Notes under the pieces: generated by a model
Told to the model about the DNA's origin: nothing
Databases searched by the model: none
The model's input: the letters and a program-made list of their open reading frames with translations, nothing else
Program-made: the position numbers and the translations under genes
Shown: in pieces, positions 31,126 through 39,527 of the stretch
Position numbering within the stretch: position 1 is the stretch's first letter
Layout of the letters: the number at the start of each line of letters is the position of its first letter
From: DASQUK01 sp035641315
GTDB taxonomy: Bacteria > Actinomycetota > Acidimicrobiia > Acidimicrobiales > VFJN01
Length of the DNA stretch: 64,000 bases
Reading direction: 5' to 3'
NCBI GenBank assembly: GCA_035641315.1
Contig: DASQUK010000193.1
Span: forward strand, 45,710-109,709

Positions 31126-34100
31126 CTATGAGCGGCGCGTCGGTGCCACGTACGGCTGCTCCGGGTCGGCGCCCTGGAGTTGCCAGACCTCATGGCCGAA
31201 GCTGTCGAACACGAGGAACTGGTCCGGCCCGGGATCCTTGGTGTCGCCCCGGTGGAGGATGTACGCCAGCTGATCGGCGGCGTCGGCGAGATCGACGCGG
31301 AACTCCAGGCCGAAGACGTCCTGCCCGACCGGGCGGACGGGGTCGGTCCACGGCGGCTCGGTCGCGGCGCCCGTCCACACGTGCAGCCCCCAGAAGTCGT
31401 TGAAGTCGGTGCTGGTCGGATCTCCGTAGTCGCCGGCGGGACGCCGGTAGTGGATGGTGGCGAAGTCCTCCGCCGCACCGCGCGACGGGTAGACCACCTG
31501 CTCGCCGGGCTGGAACCAGGCTGACGGGGTGTTGGTGGGCGTGAAGACCTGCCCGTCGATGTCGACCGCGTCGCCGTCGCGGATGGTCACCGTCAGGGGT
31601 GACGACAGGTCCGCCGGACTCAGCCTGAACACCGCCCCGTAGTCGTCGGTCGCGTCGGGCGGCGCGTTCGTCGCCACCGGACCCGACTCATTGGTTGCAT
31701 CGATCGTCACCCCCGAGCAGTCGGTGCACGCGTAGTGGACCGTGGCGTGCCCCTGGGCCTCGGCCTGCGACGTGTAGACGGTGGCGTCGCCCTGCCGTAA
31801 CCAGATCTCGGGGGTGGCCCCCGGGTCGAAGCTCCGGTCGGGGCTGTTGTCCGGATCCTTGGTGTCGCCTTGGTGGACGATGAAGTTGACCGGCAGCGTG
31901 TCGTTGGCCAGCCTCACGAACGCGAAGCGCCCGTACTCGTCCTCGCCGAGGAAGGGCTTGGGGCTGGTCCAGTCGGTGGCCTCCTCGGGGGCGATGGCGT
32001 CACCCCAGAGGTGCAGCCCCCAGAAGTCGTTGGCGTTCCCGGTGGTGTGGTCGCCGTAGTCGCCGGCCGGCCGGTTGTAGTGGATGACGGCGTAGGGCGT
32101 CTCTGGCGCCGCCGGCTCCGGGAACTCGACGCCGACGTTGACCACCTCGTCGGCGGCCAGGTGGCCGGAGAGGTCGTTCACGATCGCCCGGAACGACAAC
32201 CTGGTGTCCTCGTGGCCGCGCAGGTGGCTGGCGTCGTAGAAGACCCGGTACGGGGCGTTGTCGTCGGTGCCGATGGGCACGTAGTCGCCGTCGCCTTCGC
32301 GTACCGCGAACGTCACCTCGGCGTAGGTGTCGGACTCGAGCTCCGCGCCCACCTCGATGCGGTCGGTGACCTGGTGGCCGTCCCAAGAGTTGGTGCCGAG
32401 CGCCACGGTGTCGCCGTGCTCGAGGCTGGTGATGGCGACGCCGGGCGCCGCGTCGCTGTCCGGCACCGGCTCGGCGGCCCGGTAGATGACGACGCCGAGC
32501 GGCGGCACGGTGAGGCTCAGCGCACCGCCGGGGCCTGTGGTCACCCCGGTCGGCACGGTGTCCTGCGGCGCGAGCTTCCTCGAAACAAGGTGGTACGGCA
32601 CGCCCTCGTCCGAGTACGTGGACACGTCGACGGTGGCGGCGGCCTCGCTGTTGTTGAGCGCGACCACGTACTCGATGCGCTCGTCGCGGTCGATGCGCGA
32701 GAAGGCGTAGACGCCGGGGGCGTCGGAGCTGGCGCGGTGGATCTGCGCGCCCGACCGCAGCGCCGGGTGCTGGCGGGAGAGCTTGGCAAGCTCACCGATC
32801 GTCTCGTACAGCGGGTGGTCGCGGTCGAAGTTGTCGTCGGCCGAGGTCTCGTCGGTGCCGATCAGGTCGTTGTCGGCGTAGGACGGCACGGTGTTGGCGA
32901 ACATGTCCTCGCGGGCGTCCTTGTCGCCGCCGTCGCCCACGAAGCCCTGCTCGTCGCCGTAGTAGACGACCGGCTGGCCGCGGGCGACGAACATGAGGGC
33001 GTGCGCCAGCTGTGACCGGGCCAGCAGTTCGGCGTCGCCGGTGCCGGCCTGATCGACCCGTTGCAGGAAGTAGCCGATGCGGCCCATGTCGTGGTTCCCG
33101 AGGAACGTCGGCATGGCGTACGCGTTGCTGTCGGCGTCGGTGTAGTAGTCGTCGAGGGCGAAGAAGTCGCGCAGGGCGTCGGTCGGCGCGCTCTGGGACG
33201 CGAAGCCCCGCGCCGCCAGTTGGAACGCGAAGTCGATCGTCGACTGGAGCCGGCCCGTGGTGGAGAACTCGCTCATGAACGCCGGACCGAACTGCTGGTC
33301 GAAGACCTCGCCGAAGGCGAAGAAGTCGTCGATGCCCCGTGCTTCGGCGGCGGCCAGGATGTCGGGCCCGAACTTCTGCCAGAACTCCATGTTCACGTGC
33401 TTCGTCGTGTCGATGCGGAACCCGTCGACGCCGAACTCCTCGATCCAGAAGGAGTAGATGTCGACCATCCCCTCGACCACCTCGCGGCGCTCGGTCCACA
33501 GGTCGTCGAGGCCGAAGAAGTCGCCGTAGAGCGAGTTCTCCCCGGTGAAGCTGGTGTTGCCCCGGTTGTGGTAGAGCAGCGGGTCGTTGAGCCAGGCGGG
33601 GTTCTTGGCGTTCTCCTCGCCCGGCGGCAGGGTGGCAAGGTAGGGGAACGAACTGGCGTCGACCTCGGGGAACGTGTAGTCGGGCTGGCCCGAGTAGGCG
33701 AAGTCGGAGTCGTCGAACGGCTGGCCGTTCACGTCGCGGTAGGGGAAGTCGCGCTTGTTGCGGTAGCCGGCGTTGCCCTCGAGTTGGATCACGTCCGCGG
33801 TGTGGTTGGTGACGATGTCCATGACCACCTTCAGGCCACGCTCGTGCGCCTCGTCGACCAGGCGGGCGAACTCGGCGTTGGTGCCCAGATGGGGGTCGAC
33901 GTTGAGGAAGTCCTCGATCCAGTAGCCGTGGTAACCGGCCGAGTGGCCGTACAGGTCGGTGGTGTCGGACTGTGTGGGCTTGTTGGTGAAGATCGGCCCC
34001 ACCCAGATGGCGCTTACGCCGAGGCCCTGGAGGTAGGGCAGCTTGCGGCGCAGGCCTTCGAGGTCGCCGCCGTGGTAGTAGCCCTTCTGGTTCGGGAGGT

Positions 34101-34986
34101 AGCCGTGCGCGAGCACGTTCTCCTGCGTGTCGCCCGCGACGCAGGTGCCGGCGAAATCGCCGCAGTTGTTGCCGCCGTTACCGTCGTTGAAGCGGTCCGG
34201 CATGGCGAAGTAGAGCACCTCGTCCACGAACGGGTGCCGTATCGGTTCGCGCACCAGTGCGGCGTCGTCGACCGGCTCGACCGGAGTCACGCCGATGTCG
34301 AGCACGTGGCTGGCCTGGTCGTAGGCGAACGTGACGACGTCGCCGGTCGTGCCGACGGTGAACGGGATGTTGGCGCCACCCGGGGTCCCGCCCGCGCCGT
34401 AGTTCTCGTCCCAGGACTCGTCGATCGCCACCTTGGCCTCATAGGTGCCCGCCGGCAGGGCCGACGTGGAGAACCGCCCCACCCCGTCGCCATCGGGATC
34501 CTGGAGCCACGACCGCAGGCACGCCGGATCCCAGTCGTTGGCGCAACCCAGCTCGCTCTGGAAGCTGCCCGGCACCGTGGCGATCACCGAGCTCCGGTTG
34601 TCGGTGACCCAGTGAGTCGCGTCGTCGTAGAAGAACTTCACCTGCGTGGCTTCGGTGAGCGCGAGCGAGATGTTGGCCCCGTCACGCTCCCCACCGGCGC
34701 CGTAGTTCTCGGCCCAGCCGCCGTCGAGCGCCGCCTTGTACTCCCAGGTCCCGGCCGGAAGGGCGAAGGTCGCCTGCCACACGCCGTCATCGGCGTCGAA
34801 CGTCAGGTTGGTGGCGGTGCATTCGGGCTGCCAGTCACCGGGGCAACCCAGCTCGTCCTGGAAGCTGCCGGCAACCGTAACGGTGGTTGGCACCGCGGCC
34901 GCTGGGTCGGACCGACCTGCGAATCCGACGGTCGACGCCGCCAGGCTCAGGACCAGCGCCATCACGATCGTTCTGCGCGACATCAT
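31126..34986 (-). CDS. Secreted multidomain amylopullulanase / GH13 alpha-amylase family enzyme
   Basis: 1286 residues with a signal peptide (MMSRRTIVMALVLSLAAS, cleavage near AAAVPTT). Two X25-like N-terminal modules each run GSFQ-ELGC through ENYGAGG (about 35-120 and 137-225). The GH13 barrel (about 245-740) has Asp526 nucleophile (FRIDTTKH), Glu560 acid (FGEVFDQQ) and Asp633 (GNHDMGR). A linker domain follows, then C-terminal CBM41/PUD-like modules starting AVIHYNRPAGDYGD (~965) and TIHYRRPAGDYGD (~1177). It should cut alpha-1,4 and/or alpha-1,6 bonds in starch or glycogen outside the cell. Confidence 0.93.
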   Translation of the reverse strand: MMSRRTIVMALVLSLAASTVGFAGRSDPAAAVPTTVTVAGSFQDELGCPGDWQPECTATNLTFDADDGVWQATFALPAGTWEYKAALDGGWAENYGAGGERDGANISLALTEATQVKFFYDDATHWVTDNRSSVIATVPGSFQSELGCANDWDPACLRSWLQDPDGDGVGRFSTSALPAGTYEAKVAIDESWDENYGAGGTPGGANIPFTVGTTGDVVTFAYDQASHVLDIGVTPVEPVDDAALVREPIRHPFVDEVLYFAMPDRFNDGNGGNNCGDFAGTCVAGDTQENVLAHGYLPNQKGYYHGGDLEGLRRKLPYLQGLGVSAIWVGPIFTNKPTQSDTTDLYGHSAGYHGYWIEDFLNVDPHLGTNAEFARLVDEAHERGLKVVMDIVTNHTADVIQLEGNAGYRNKRDFPYRDVNGQPFDDSDFAYSGQPDYTFPEVDASSFPYLATLPPGEENAKNPAWLNDPLLYHNRGNTSFTGENSLYGDFFGLDDLWTERREVVEGMVDIYSFWIEEFGVDGFRIDTTKHVNMEFWQKFGPDILAAAEARGIDDFFAFGEVFDQQFGPAFMSEFSTTGRLQSTIDFAFQLAARGFASQSAPTDALRDFFALDDYYTDADSNAYAMPTFLGNHDMGRIGYFLQRVDQAGTGDAELLARSQLAHALMFVARGQPVVYYGDEQGFVGDGGDKDAREDMFANTVPSYADNDLIGTDETSADDNFDRDHPLYETIGELAKLSRQHPALRSGAQIHRASSDAPGVYAFSRIDRDERIEYVVALNNSEAAATVDVSTYSDEGVPYHLVSRKLAPQDTVPTGVTTGPGGALSLTVPPLGVVIYRAAEPVPDSDAAPGVAITSLEHGDTVALGTNSWDGHQVTDRIEVGAELESDTYAEVTFAVREGDGDYVPIGTDDNAPYRVFYDASHLRGHEDTRLSFRAIVNDLSGHLAADEVVNVGVEFPEPAAPETPYAVIHYNRPAGDYGDHTTGNANDFWGLHLWGDAIAPEEATDWTSPKPFLGEDEYGRFAFVRLANDTLPVNFIVHQGDTKDPDNSPDRSFDPGATPEIWLRQGDATVYTSQAEAQGHATVHYACTDCSGVTIDATNESGPVATNAPPDATDDYGAVFRLSPADLSSPLTVTIRDGDAVDIDGQVFTPTNTPSAWFQPGEQVVYPSRGAAEDFATIHYRRPAGDYGDPTSTDFNDFWGLHVWTGAATEPPWTDPVRPVGQDVFGLEFRVDLADAADQLAYILHRGDTKDPGPDQFLVFDSFGHEVWQLQGADPEQPYVAPTRRS

Positions 34987-35059
34987 CGCGATCCCCCCGA
35001 ACCAACCTCAGGCCACGGGGCGAGGATACGAGCCCGGGCGACGGCGCGCGCAGGGTGGC

Positions 35060-36574
35060 TCAGCCCGCCAGCGCGGAGCGGACGACCTTGCCCATGGCGT
35101 TGCGAGGGAGCTCGTCGACGAAGCGCACCTCGCGGGGGCGCTTGTACGGGGCCAGGCGATCGGCACCCCAGGCCAGCAGCTCATCGGCGCCGACGGTGTC
35201 GCTGGCCACGACGCAGGCCACGACCCGCTCGCCCCACTCGGGGTCGGGGACGCCCACGACCGCGACGTCGGCCACGCCGGGGTGGCCACGCAGGACCTCC
35301 TCGACGTCGCGGGGATAGACGTTGAAGCCCCCGGTGATGATCAGCTCCTTGGAGCGACCGACGATGCGCAGGTAGCCGTCGGGGTCGGCGCGGCCCAAGT
35401 CGCCGGTCCGGAACCAGCCGTCGGCGGTGAAGGCGTCGGCACCGATCCCACCGAGGTAGCCGCCGAAGACATTGGGCCCCCGCACCAGGATCTCCCCCGC
35501 CGGCTCGCCGGACCCTGCGCACTCTTGGAGCCGCACCTCCACACCGGGCAGCGCCAAGCCCACCGAGCCGGCCCGCCGCTCGCCGTCGTAGGGATTGGAC
35601 ACGAGCATGCCGGTCTCGGTCATGCCGTAGCGCTCGATCACCGGCGAGCCGATGCCGGCCTCGAGCGCGGCGAACGTCGAGGGGTCGAGCGGCGCCGACC
35701 CGGACACGCACAGCCGCAGGGCGCCCAGCTCGGCGAGGCGCGGGCTGGCGGCCAGGCGAACCCACATCGTCGGCACGCCGAACATCAGCGTGGCGCCGGT
35801 GACGGCGATGGCGTCGAGCACGCCGTCGACCTCGAACCGGGGCAGGATCACGGCCGAGGCGCCGGCCAGCAGCGTGCCGTGCAGGCCGACCCCCAGCCCG
35901 TGCACGTGGAAGAGGGGCAGGGCCAGGACCAGGCGATCGCTGGCGGTCCAGCGCCAGGCGACCTCGATCGACGCGGAGGTGGCCAGCAGGTTGGCGTGGC
36001 TCAGCGGCACGCCCTTGGGGGCGCCGGTCGTGCCCGACGTGAACACCAGCAGCGCGGTGTCGTCGGGGCGGGCTTCGTCGAGCGCGGGAGGCGGGCCGTC
36101 CGGCAGGGCGACGTCGGGCCCGGTGGACCGCACGCCGGGGAGCCGCGCCGAGTCGTCGAGCACGGCCAGCGCAGGTCGGGCGGCGGCGGCCACGGCGCCG
36201 ATCTCGGTGGGCCCGAAGGCCGTGTTGACCGGAACCACCACGAGCCCGAGACGCAGGGCCGCGACGTGGGCCACCGCCAGGTCGATCGAGGCGGCGGCGC
36301 TCACGAGCAGCCGGTCGCCGGCCCGGAGCCCGGCGGCGGCGTAGCGCCCGGCCACCGTCGCGGTCCGTTCCTCGAGCTCGCCGGCGCTGACCCAGTTCCC
36401 GTCCGGCCCGGCGAGCGTCGGCGCACCCAGCGCTCGGGCCCAACGGTCGGTCCAGGCCCGCGGCAGGGTGCCGGCGGCGACGAGATCGGAGGCGGCGTCC
36501 TCGAAGCCGTGCCGGCGCCAGGCGTCGACGGGGGCCGGAAGCCGGCCGGCCGCGGGCACCTGACCGGCGGTCAC
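35060..36574 (-). CDS. AMP-forming acyl-CoA synthetase (class I adenylate-forming enzyme)
   Basis: 504 residues. ATP loop TSGTTGAPKGVPLSH (~177), FGVPTMWVRLA, ERYGMTETGML, TGDLGRADPDGYLRIVGR, KELIITGGFNVYP, and the C-terminal catalytic Lys in NAMGKVVR. The compact length and text resemble malonyl-CoA/methylmalonyl-CoA synthetase (MatB-like) as well as short-chain acyl ligases. The GTG overlaps the hyuB stop (GTGA), so it is coupled to hyuB. If the linked operon releases malonate, making malonyl-CoA would be the natural role; that is inference. Confidence 0.9.
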   Translation of the reverse strand: MTAGQVPAAGRLPAPVDAWRRHGFEDAASDLVAAGTLPRAWTDRWARALGAPTLAGPDGNWVSAGELEERTATVAGRYAAAGLRAGDRLLVSAAASIDLAVAHVAALRLGLVVVPVNTAFGPTEIGAVAAAARPALAVLDDSARLPGVRSTGPDVALPDGPPPALDEARPDDTALLVFTSGTTGAPKGVPLSHANLLATSASIEVAWRWTASDRLVLALPLFHVHGLGVGLHGTLLAGASAVILPRFEVDGVLDAIAVTGATLMFGVPTMWVRLAASPRLAELGALRLCVSGSAPLDPSTFAALEAGIGSPVIERYGMTETGMLVSNPYDGERRAGSVGLALPGVEVRLQECAGSGEPAGEILVRGPNVFGGYLGGIGADAFTADGWFRTGDLGRADPDGYLRIVGRSKELIITGGFNVYPRDVEEVLRGHPGVADVAVVGVPDPEWGERVVACVVASDTVGADELLAWGADRLAPYKRPREVRFVDELPRNAMGKVVRSALAG

Positions 36575-38535
36575 CGGGCCGGCCTCCCGCCGCGTTCCGG
36601 CGTCGAAACCTTCCGGTACTCGCGCGAATCCGACGCCGGAACGGGTGTGTCGTCCACCTCGGCGTGGGTGGCGCCATCCGCCAGGGTCGCGTAGCCGGGC
36701 CCACGGTCGAACATGTGCAGCTCGCCCCGCTCGGCCGCCAACCGGGCCCGCAGCTCGGCGGTGGCGCGCTCGTCGACCACGGGCTCGGCGTCCCCACGCG
36801 TTTTCGGTACAGAAGTGGCCGCTGGAGCGACTATTTCTGTGCCGGAAGCGGGTTGGAGCACGACCCCGTAGTTGTCCCGGGCCGCTGCGGTGCTCACCTT
36901 CCCCTGGCGCACGTCCAGCGCCACCCGCCGCGGCTCGCGCTCCAGCGGGTCGCCCCAGCCTCCGCCGCCCGTCGTCTCGATGCGGATCACCTCACCGGCG
37001 GCCACCGGCTCCCAGTCGCACAGCCCGGGCATGACCCGCTCGGCCGGCCCGCCCGCATCGATCGTGACCCGGAAGGGGGTGCCGGCCCTGCCGCCCCGCA
37101 CGCCCCAGCACGACAGGATCGACCGGTCCGCCACCGACATGAAGCTGGCGTCGTGGAGCACCCGGATCTCCTTGCGGTAGCCGAGCCCGCCCCGGAACGT
37201 GCCGGCCCCGCCGGAGTCGGTGGCCAGGGCCAGCGTCTCGACCCGCACCGGGAACCGGGTCTCGACGAACTCGACCGGCAGGTTGCGGGACTCGGGCACC
37301 ACGTGGATCGTGTCGCTTCCGTCGGCGTAGTAGCGCCCGCCCGAGCCGCCGCCGAGGATCTCGCGGTTGAGGTACCAGCGCCCGTCGCCGTCGTACCCGG
37401 AGATCCCGGTGTAGCGGATCGTCTCCTGGTCGGCGGGCATGTAGCCGTCGACGGCCTTGGCGATCACCCCGGCGAGCACGCCGAGCAGCCGCAGGATCAC
37501 GAAGGTGCGGGCGTTGGTAGGAGCCGGGAACTCGGGCGTCACCAGCGTGCCGGGCGGCGGGAAGCGGATGTCGATCAGCTCGACCACACCCTCGTTGACG
37601 TCGAGCTGGGCCATGCGCTCGGGCGTGTCGGCCAGGTTGCGCAGGATCGGGGCCAGCCACTTCTTCAGGAAGTTGCCGTCGGCGTAGTTGCCGGCGTGGT
37701 TGATGGGCCCCTTGGCCTGGGGGCCGGTGCCGGTGAGGTCGAGGACGAGCCGGTCGGCCGTCTTGGTGAGCGTGATGCGCTGGCGGTGCAGCCGGGGCGG
37801 ATCGACGCCGTCGTGCTCGGCGTAGTCCTCCCACGTCCAGGTGCCGTCGGGGATCTTGGCCAGCAGCTCACGGCGGAACGTCTCCGCGCACGATGCCACG
37901 ATGGCGTCGAAGCACTCCTCGACCGCGGCGCGGCCGTAGCGGGCGAAGAGATCGGCCACCCGGGTCGCGCCCATCAGGCACGCCGAGCACTCGGCATCGA
38001 GGTCGCCGGCGATCGAGTCGGGCATGCGCGAGTTGCGGGTGAGGATGCGGATGACGCCCTCGTTGGCGACCCCGGCGCCGTAGAGCTTCACCGGCGGCAC
38101 CATGAGCCCCTCCTCGAACACCGAGGTGGCGTGCGACGGCATCGAGCCGGGGACGGACCCGCCGATGTCGTCGTGGTGACCGAACGCCTGGACGAACGCC
38201 ACCACCTCGCCGTCGTGGAACACGGGGACGGTGACGCACAGGTCGGGCAGGTGCCCGATCCCGCCCTCCGACAGGTACACGTCGTTGTGGAAGTAGACGT
38301 CACCCGGCCGCATGGTCTCGATCGGGAAGTCGCGCACGACCGGGTGCACCAGCGCCGAGTATGAGCGGCCGGTGAGCTTGCGGAGCCGCCGGTCGTGGAT
38401 CCCGGCCCGGAAGTCGTGCTGGTCGCGGATCATCGGCGAGCGCGACGTGCGCCCGATCTGGTCCTCCACCTCGGCCTCGATCGACGCCAGGGTCCCCTCG
38501 ACGATCTCGAGCAGCACCGGGTCGACGTCGGTCAC
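36571..38535 (-). CDS. hyuB: HyuB: ATP-dependent hydantoinase/oxoprolinase subunit B
   Basis: 654 residues. HyuB motifs: ARSPMIRDQHDFRAGIHD, VRDFPIETMRPGDVYFHND, GHLPDLCVTVPVFHDGEVVAF, FGHHDDIGG, and GGAGTFRGGLGYRKEI with GGGWGDPLEREP. HyuB with HyuA opens cyclic amides such as hydantoins or 5-oxoproline at the cost of ATP. It is about 80-100 residues longer than usual; the extra C-terminal tail is partly encoded by two palindromes (36593-36643, 36805-36844). Start GTG overlaps the first 92-bp repeat. Unusually, hyuA is not adjacent but 990 bases upstream. Confidence 0.9.
   Translation of the reverse strand: MTDVDPVLLEIVEGTLASIEAEVEDQIGRTSRSPMIRDQHDFRAGIHDRRLRKLTGRSYSALVHPVVRDFPIETMRPGDVYFHNDVYLSEGGIGHLPDLCVTVPVFHDGEVVAFVQAFGHHDDIGGSVPGSMPSHATSVFEEGLMVPPVKLYGAGVANEGVIRILTRNSRMPDSIAGDLDAECSACLMGATRVADLFARYGRAAVEECFDAIVASCAETFRRELLAKIPDGTWTWEDYAEHDGVDPPRLHRQRITLTKTADRLVLDLTGTGPQAKGPINHAGNYADGNFLKKWLAPILRNLADTPERMAQLDVNEGVVELIDIRFPPPGTLVTPEFPAPTNARTFVILRLLGVLAGVIAKAVDGYMPADQETIRYTGISGYDGDGRWYLNREILGGGSGGRYYADGSDTIHVVPESRNLPVEFVETRFPVRVETLALATDSGGAGTFRGGLGYRKEIRVLHDASFMSVADRSILSCWGVRGGRAGTPFRVTIDAGGPAERVMPGLCDWEPVAAGEVIRIETTGGGGWGDPLEREPRRVALDVRQGKVSTAAARDNYGVVLQPASGTEIVAPAATSVPKTRGDAEPVVDERATAELRARLAAERGELHMFDRGPGYATLADGATHAEVDDTPVPASDSREYRKVSTPERGGRPAR
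36593..36643. repeat. Palindrome inside the hyuB 3' end
   Basis: CGTTCCGGCGTCG and CGACGCCGGAACG are perfect 13-bp inverted repeats 25 bases apart. They encode the last ~17 residues of HyuB (PASDSREYRKVSTPERG region). No second copy of this palindrome is visible in the window. Confidence 0.75.
36805..36844. repeat. Dispersed palindrome, 40-bp family, copy 2, inside hyuB
   Basis: CGGTACAGAAGTGGCCGC, loop TGGA, and an 18-base complementary arm with four mismatches. It matches copy 1 (14388-14427) arm for arm, including the GCGAC-ATT-CTGT right arm. Read in frame it gives the HyuB tail residues SGTEIVAPAATSVPKT. Confidence 0.8.
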
Positions 38536-38813
38536 GAGGGCACCTCGTGACCGGCCGACCGTGCGACCGCGAGGGAGCCGGCCGGCGATGGGGTCCGGGG
38601 GCGCAGCCCCCGCGGAAGCACGGTCACGAGGACACCTCGTGACCGGCCGACCGTGCGACCGCCAGGGAGCCGGCCGGCGATGGGGTCCGGGGGCGCAGCC
38701 CCCGCGGAAGCACGGTCACGAGGGCACCTCGTGACCGGCCGACCGTGCGACCGCCAGGGAGCCGGCCGGCGATGGGGTCCGGGGGCGCAGCCCCCGAGGA
38801 AGCACGGTCACGA
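38531..38813. repeat. 92-bp unit in three tandem copies between hyuB and the next gene
   Basis: Units 38531-38622, 38623-38714 and 38715-38806, plus 7 bases of a fourth; they differ at about four positions. Each holds two hairpins: CACGAGG-NCA-CCTCGTG and GGGGGC-GCA-GCCCCC. The first unit reaches into the first codon of hyuB, so hyuB's leader RNA would carry the array. Apart from it, the 388-base gap to 38924 holds about 110 bases with no recognised feature. Confidence 0.92.
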
Positions 38814-38923
38814 CCGCGCAGGTTAGAGGCAACGGTCGAGACGCCGGCCGGAGCGCCTGTCAACGCGATCGCAGCCATGGGCGTCTGTTGGGTGTCGGAC
38901 GAGACCACAGCAAAGGAACGCCA

Positions 38924-39520
38924 ATGGCCACCCCACGCAAGGTCCGTGACCGGCGGCGCTTCCTGATCGGGATCGCCGTGATCGTCACGGGCCTGGTGGT
39001 GACCCTCGGGATCAGCGCCCTGAACGCGAATGGCGACGACGACGCCGTCGCCGCCGACCGCGCGACGCGGCCGGTCAATCCGAGCGCTGGCGGACTCGCC
39101 ACCCCGAGCGCCCCAACGACCACGACCACGAGCCCGCCCACGCTGGACATCTCGACGGCGCCGGCGGGTGGCGGTGTCGACGCCGGGGACGGCGACGACG
39201 GCGACAACGCCCGCGACAGCGGCGGCGGTGATGCTCAGCCGGCCGTCGGCGCGACGGGCGACTGCCGCGCGGACCCGTCCTGCCCGTCGTCGGAGCACCG
39301 GACCAGCGACCCCTGCGGGGCGACGGTCATCGTCGACGAGGCCGGCTATCTCGAAGGTCGACGCGACGCCGAGCAGGGGTTGCCGTACCAGATCGACGGG
39401 GCTCCCGCCCCCGGCCCGGAAGATGACGATGACGACGACGCAACCGTCGGGCCTCAGACCCGCTACCGGGCCGGCTACGTGCAGGGCTGGTGCGACGGCG
39501 GAGGCGAACCGCCCGCCTAG
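38924..39520 (+). CDS. Hypothetical membrane-anchored protein with Thr/Asp-rich exterior
   Basis: 198 residues from the ATG at 38924, with AAAGGA as ribosome site. A basic N-terminus (ATPRKVRDRRRF) leads to one membrane helix at about 13-32 (N-in). The exterior part is low complexity: TTTTTSPP, then Asp/Gly-rich, with two Cys pairs (CRADPSC, and DPC). The C-terminus has two G-Y-x-x-G segments (AGYLEGRRDAEQG and AGYVQGWCDGG). I recognise no family. It is the only plus-strand gene within the catabolic operon and separates hyuA from hyuB, ending 7 bases from the hyuA stop. Confidence 0.65.
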   Translation: MATPRKVRDRRRFLIGIAVIVTGLVVTLGISALNANGDDDAVAADRATRPVNPSAGGLATPSAPTTTTTSPPTLDISTAPAGGGVDAGDGDDGDNARDSGGGDAQPAVGATGDCRADPSCPSSEHRTSDPCGATVIVDEAGYLEGRRDAEQGLPYQIDGAPAPGPEDDDDDDATVGPQTRYRAGYVQGWCDGGGEPPA

Positions 39521-39527
39521 GCCGTGA

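Noticed and set aside
31126..34986. Tandem duplication or fusion artefact in the amylopullulanase
   Set aside because: The repeated X25-like and CBM41-like modules are diverged at DNA level and are normal for this enzyme family.
38531..38813. CRISPR array
   Set aside because: The 92-bp units are contiguous with no unique spacers between them and no cas genes nearby.
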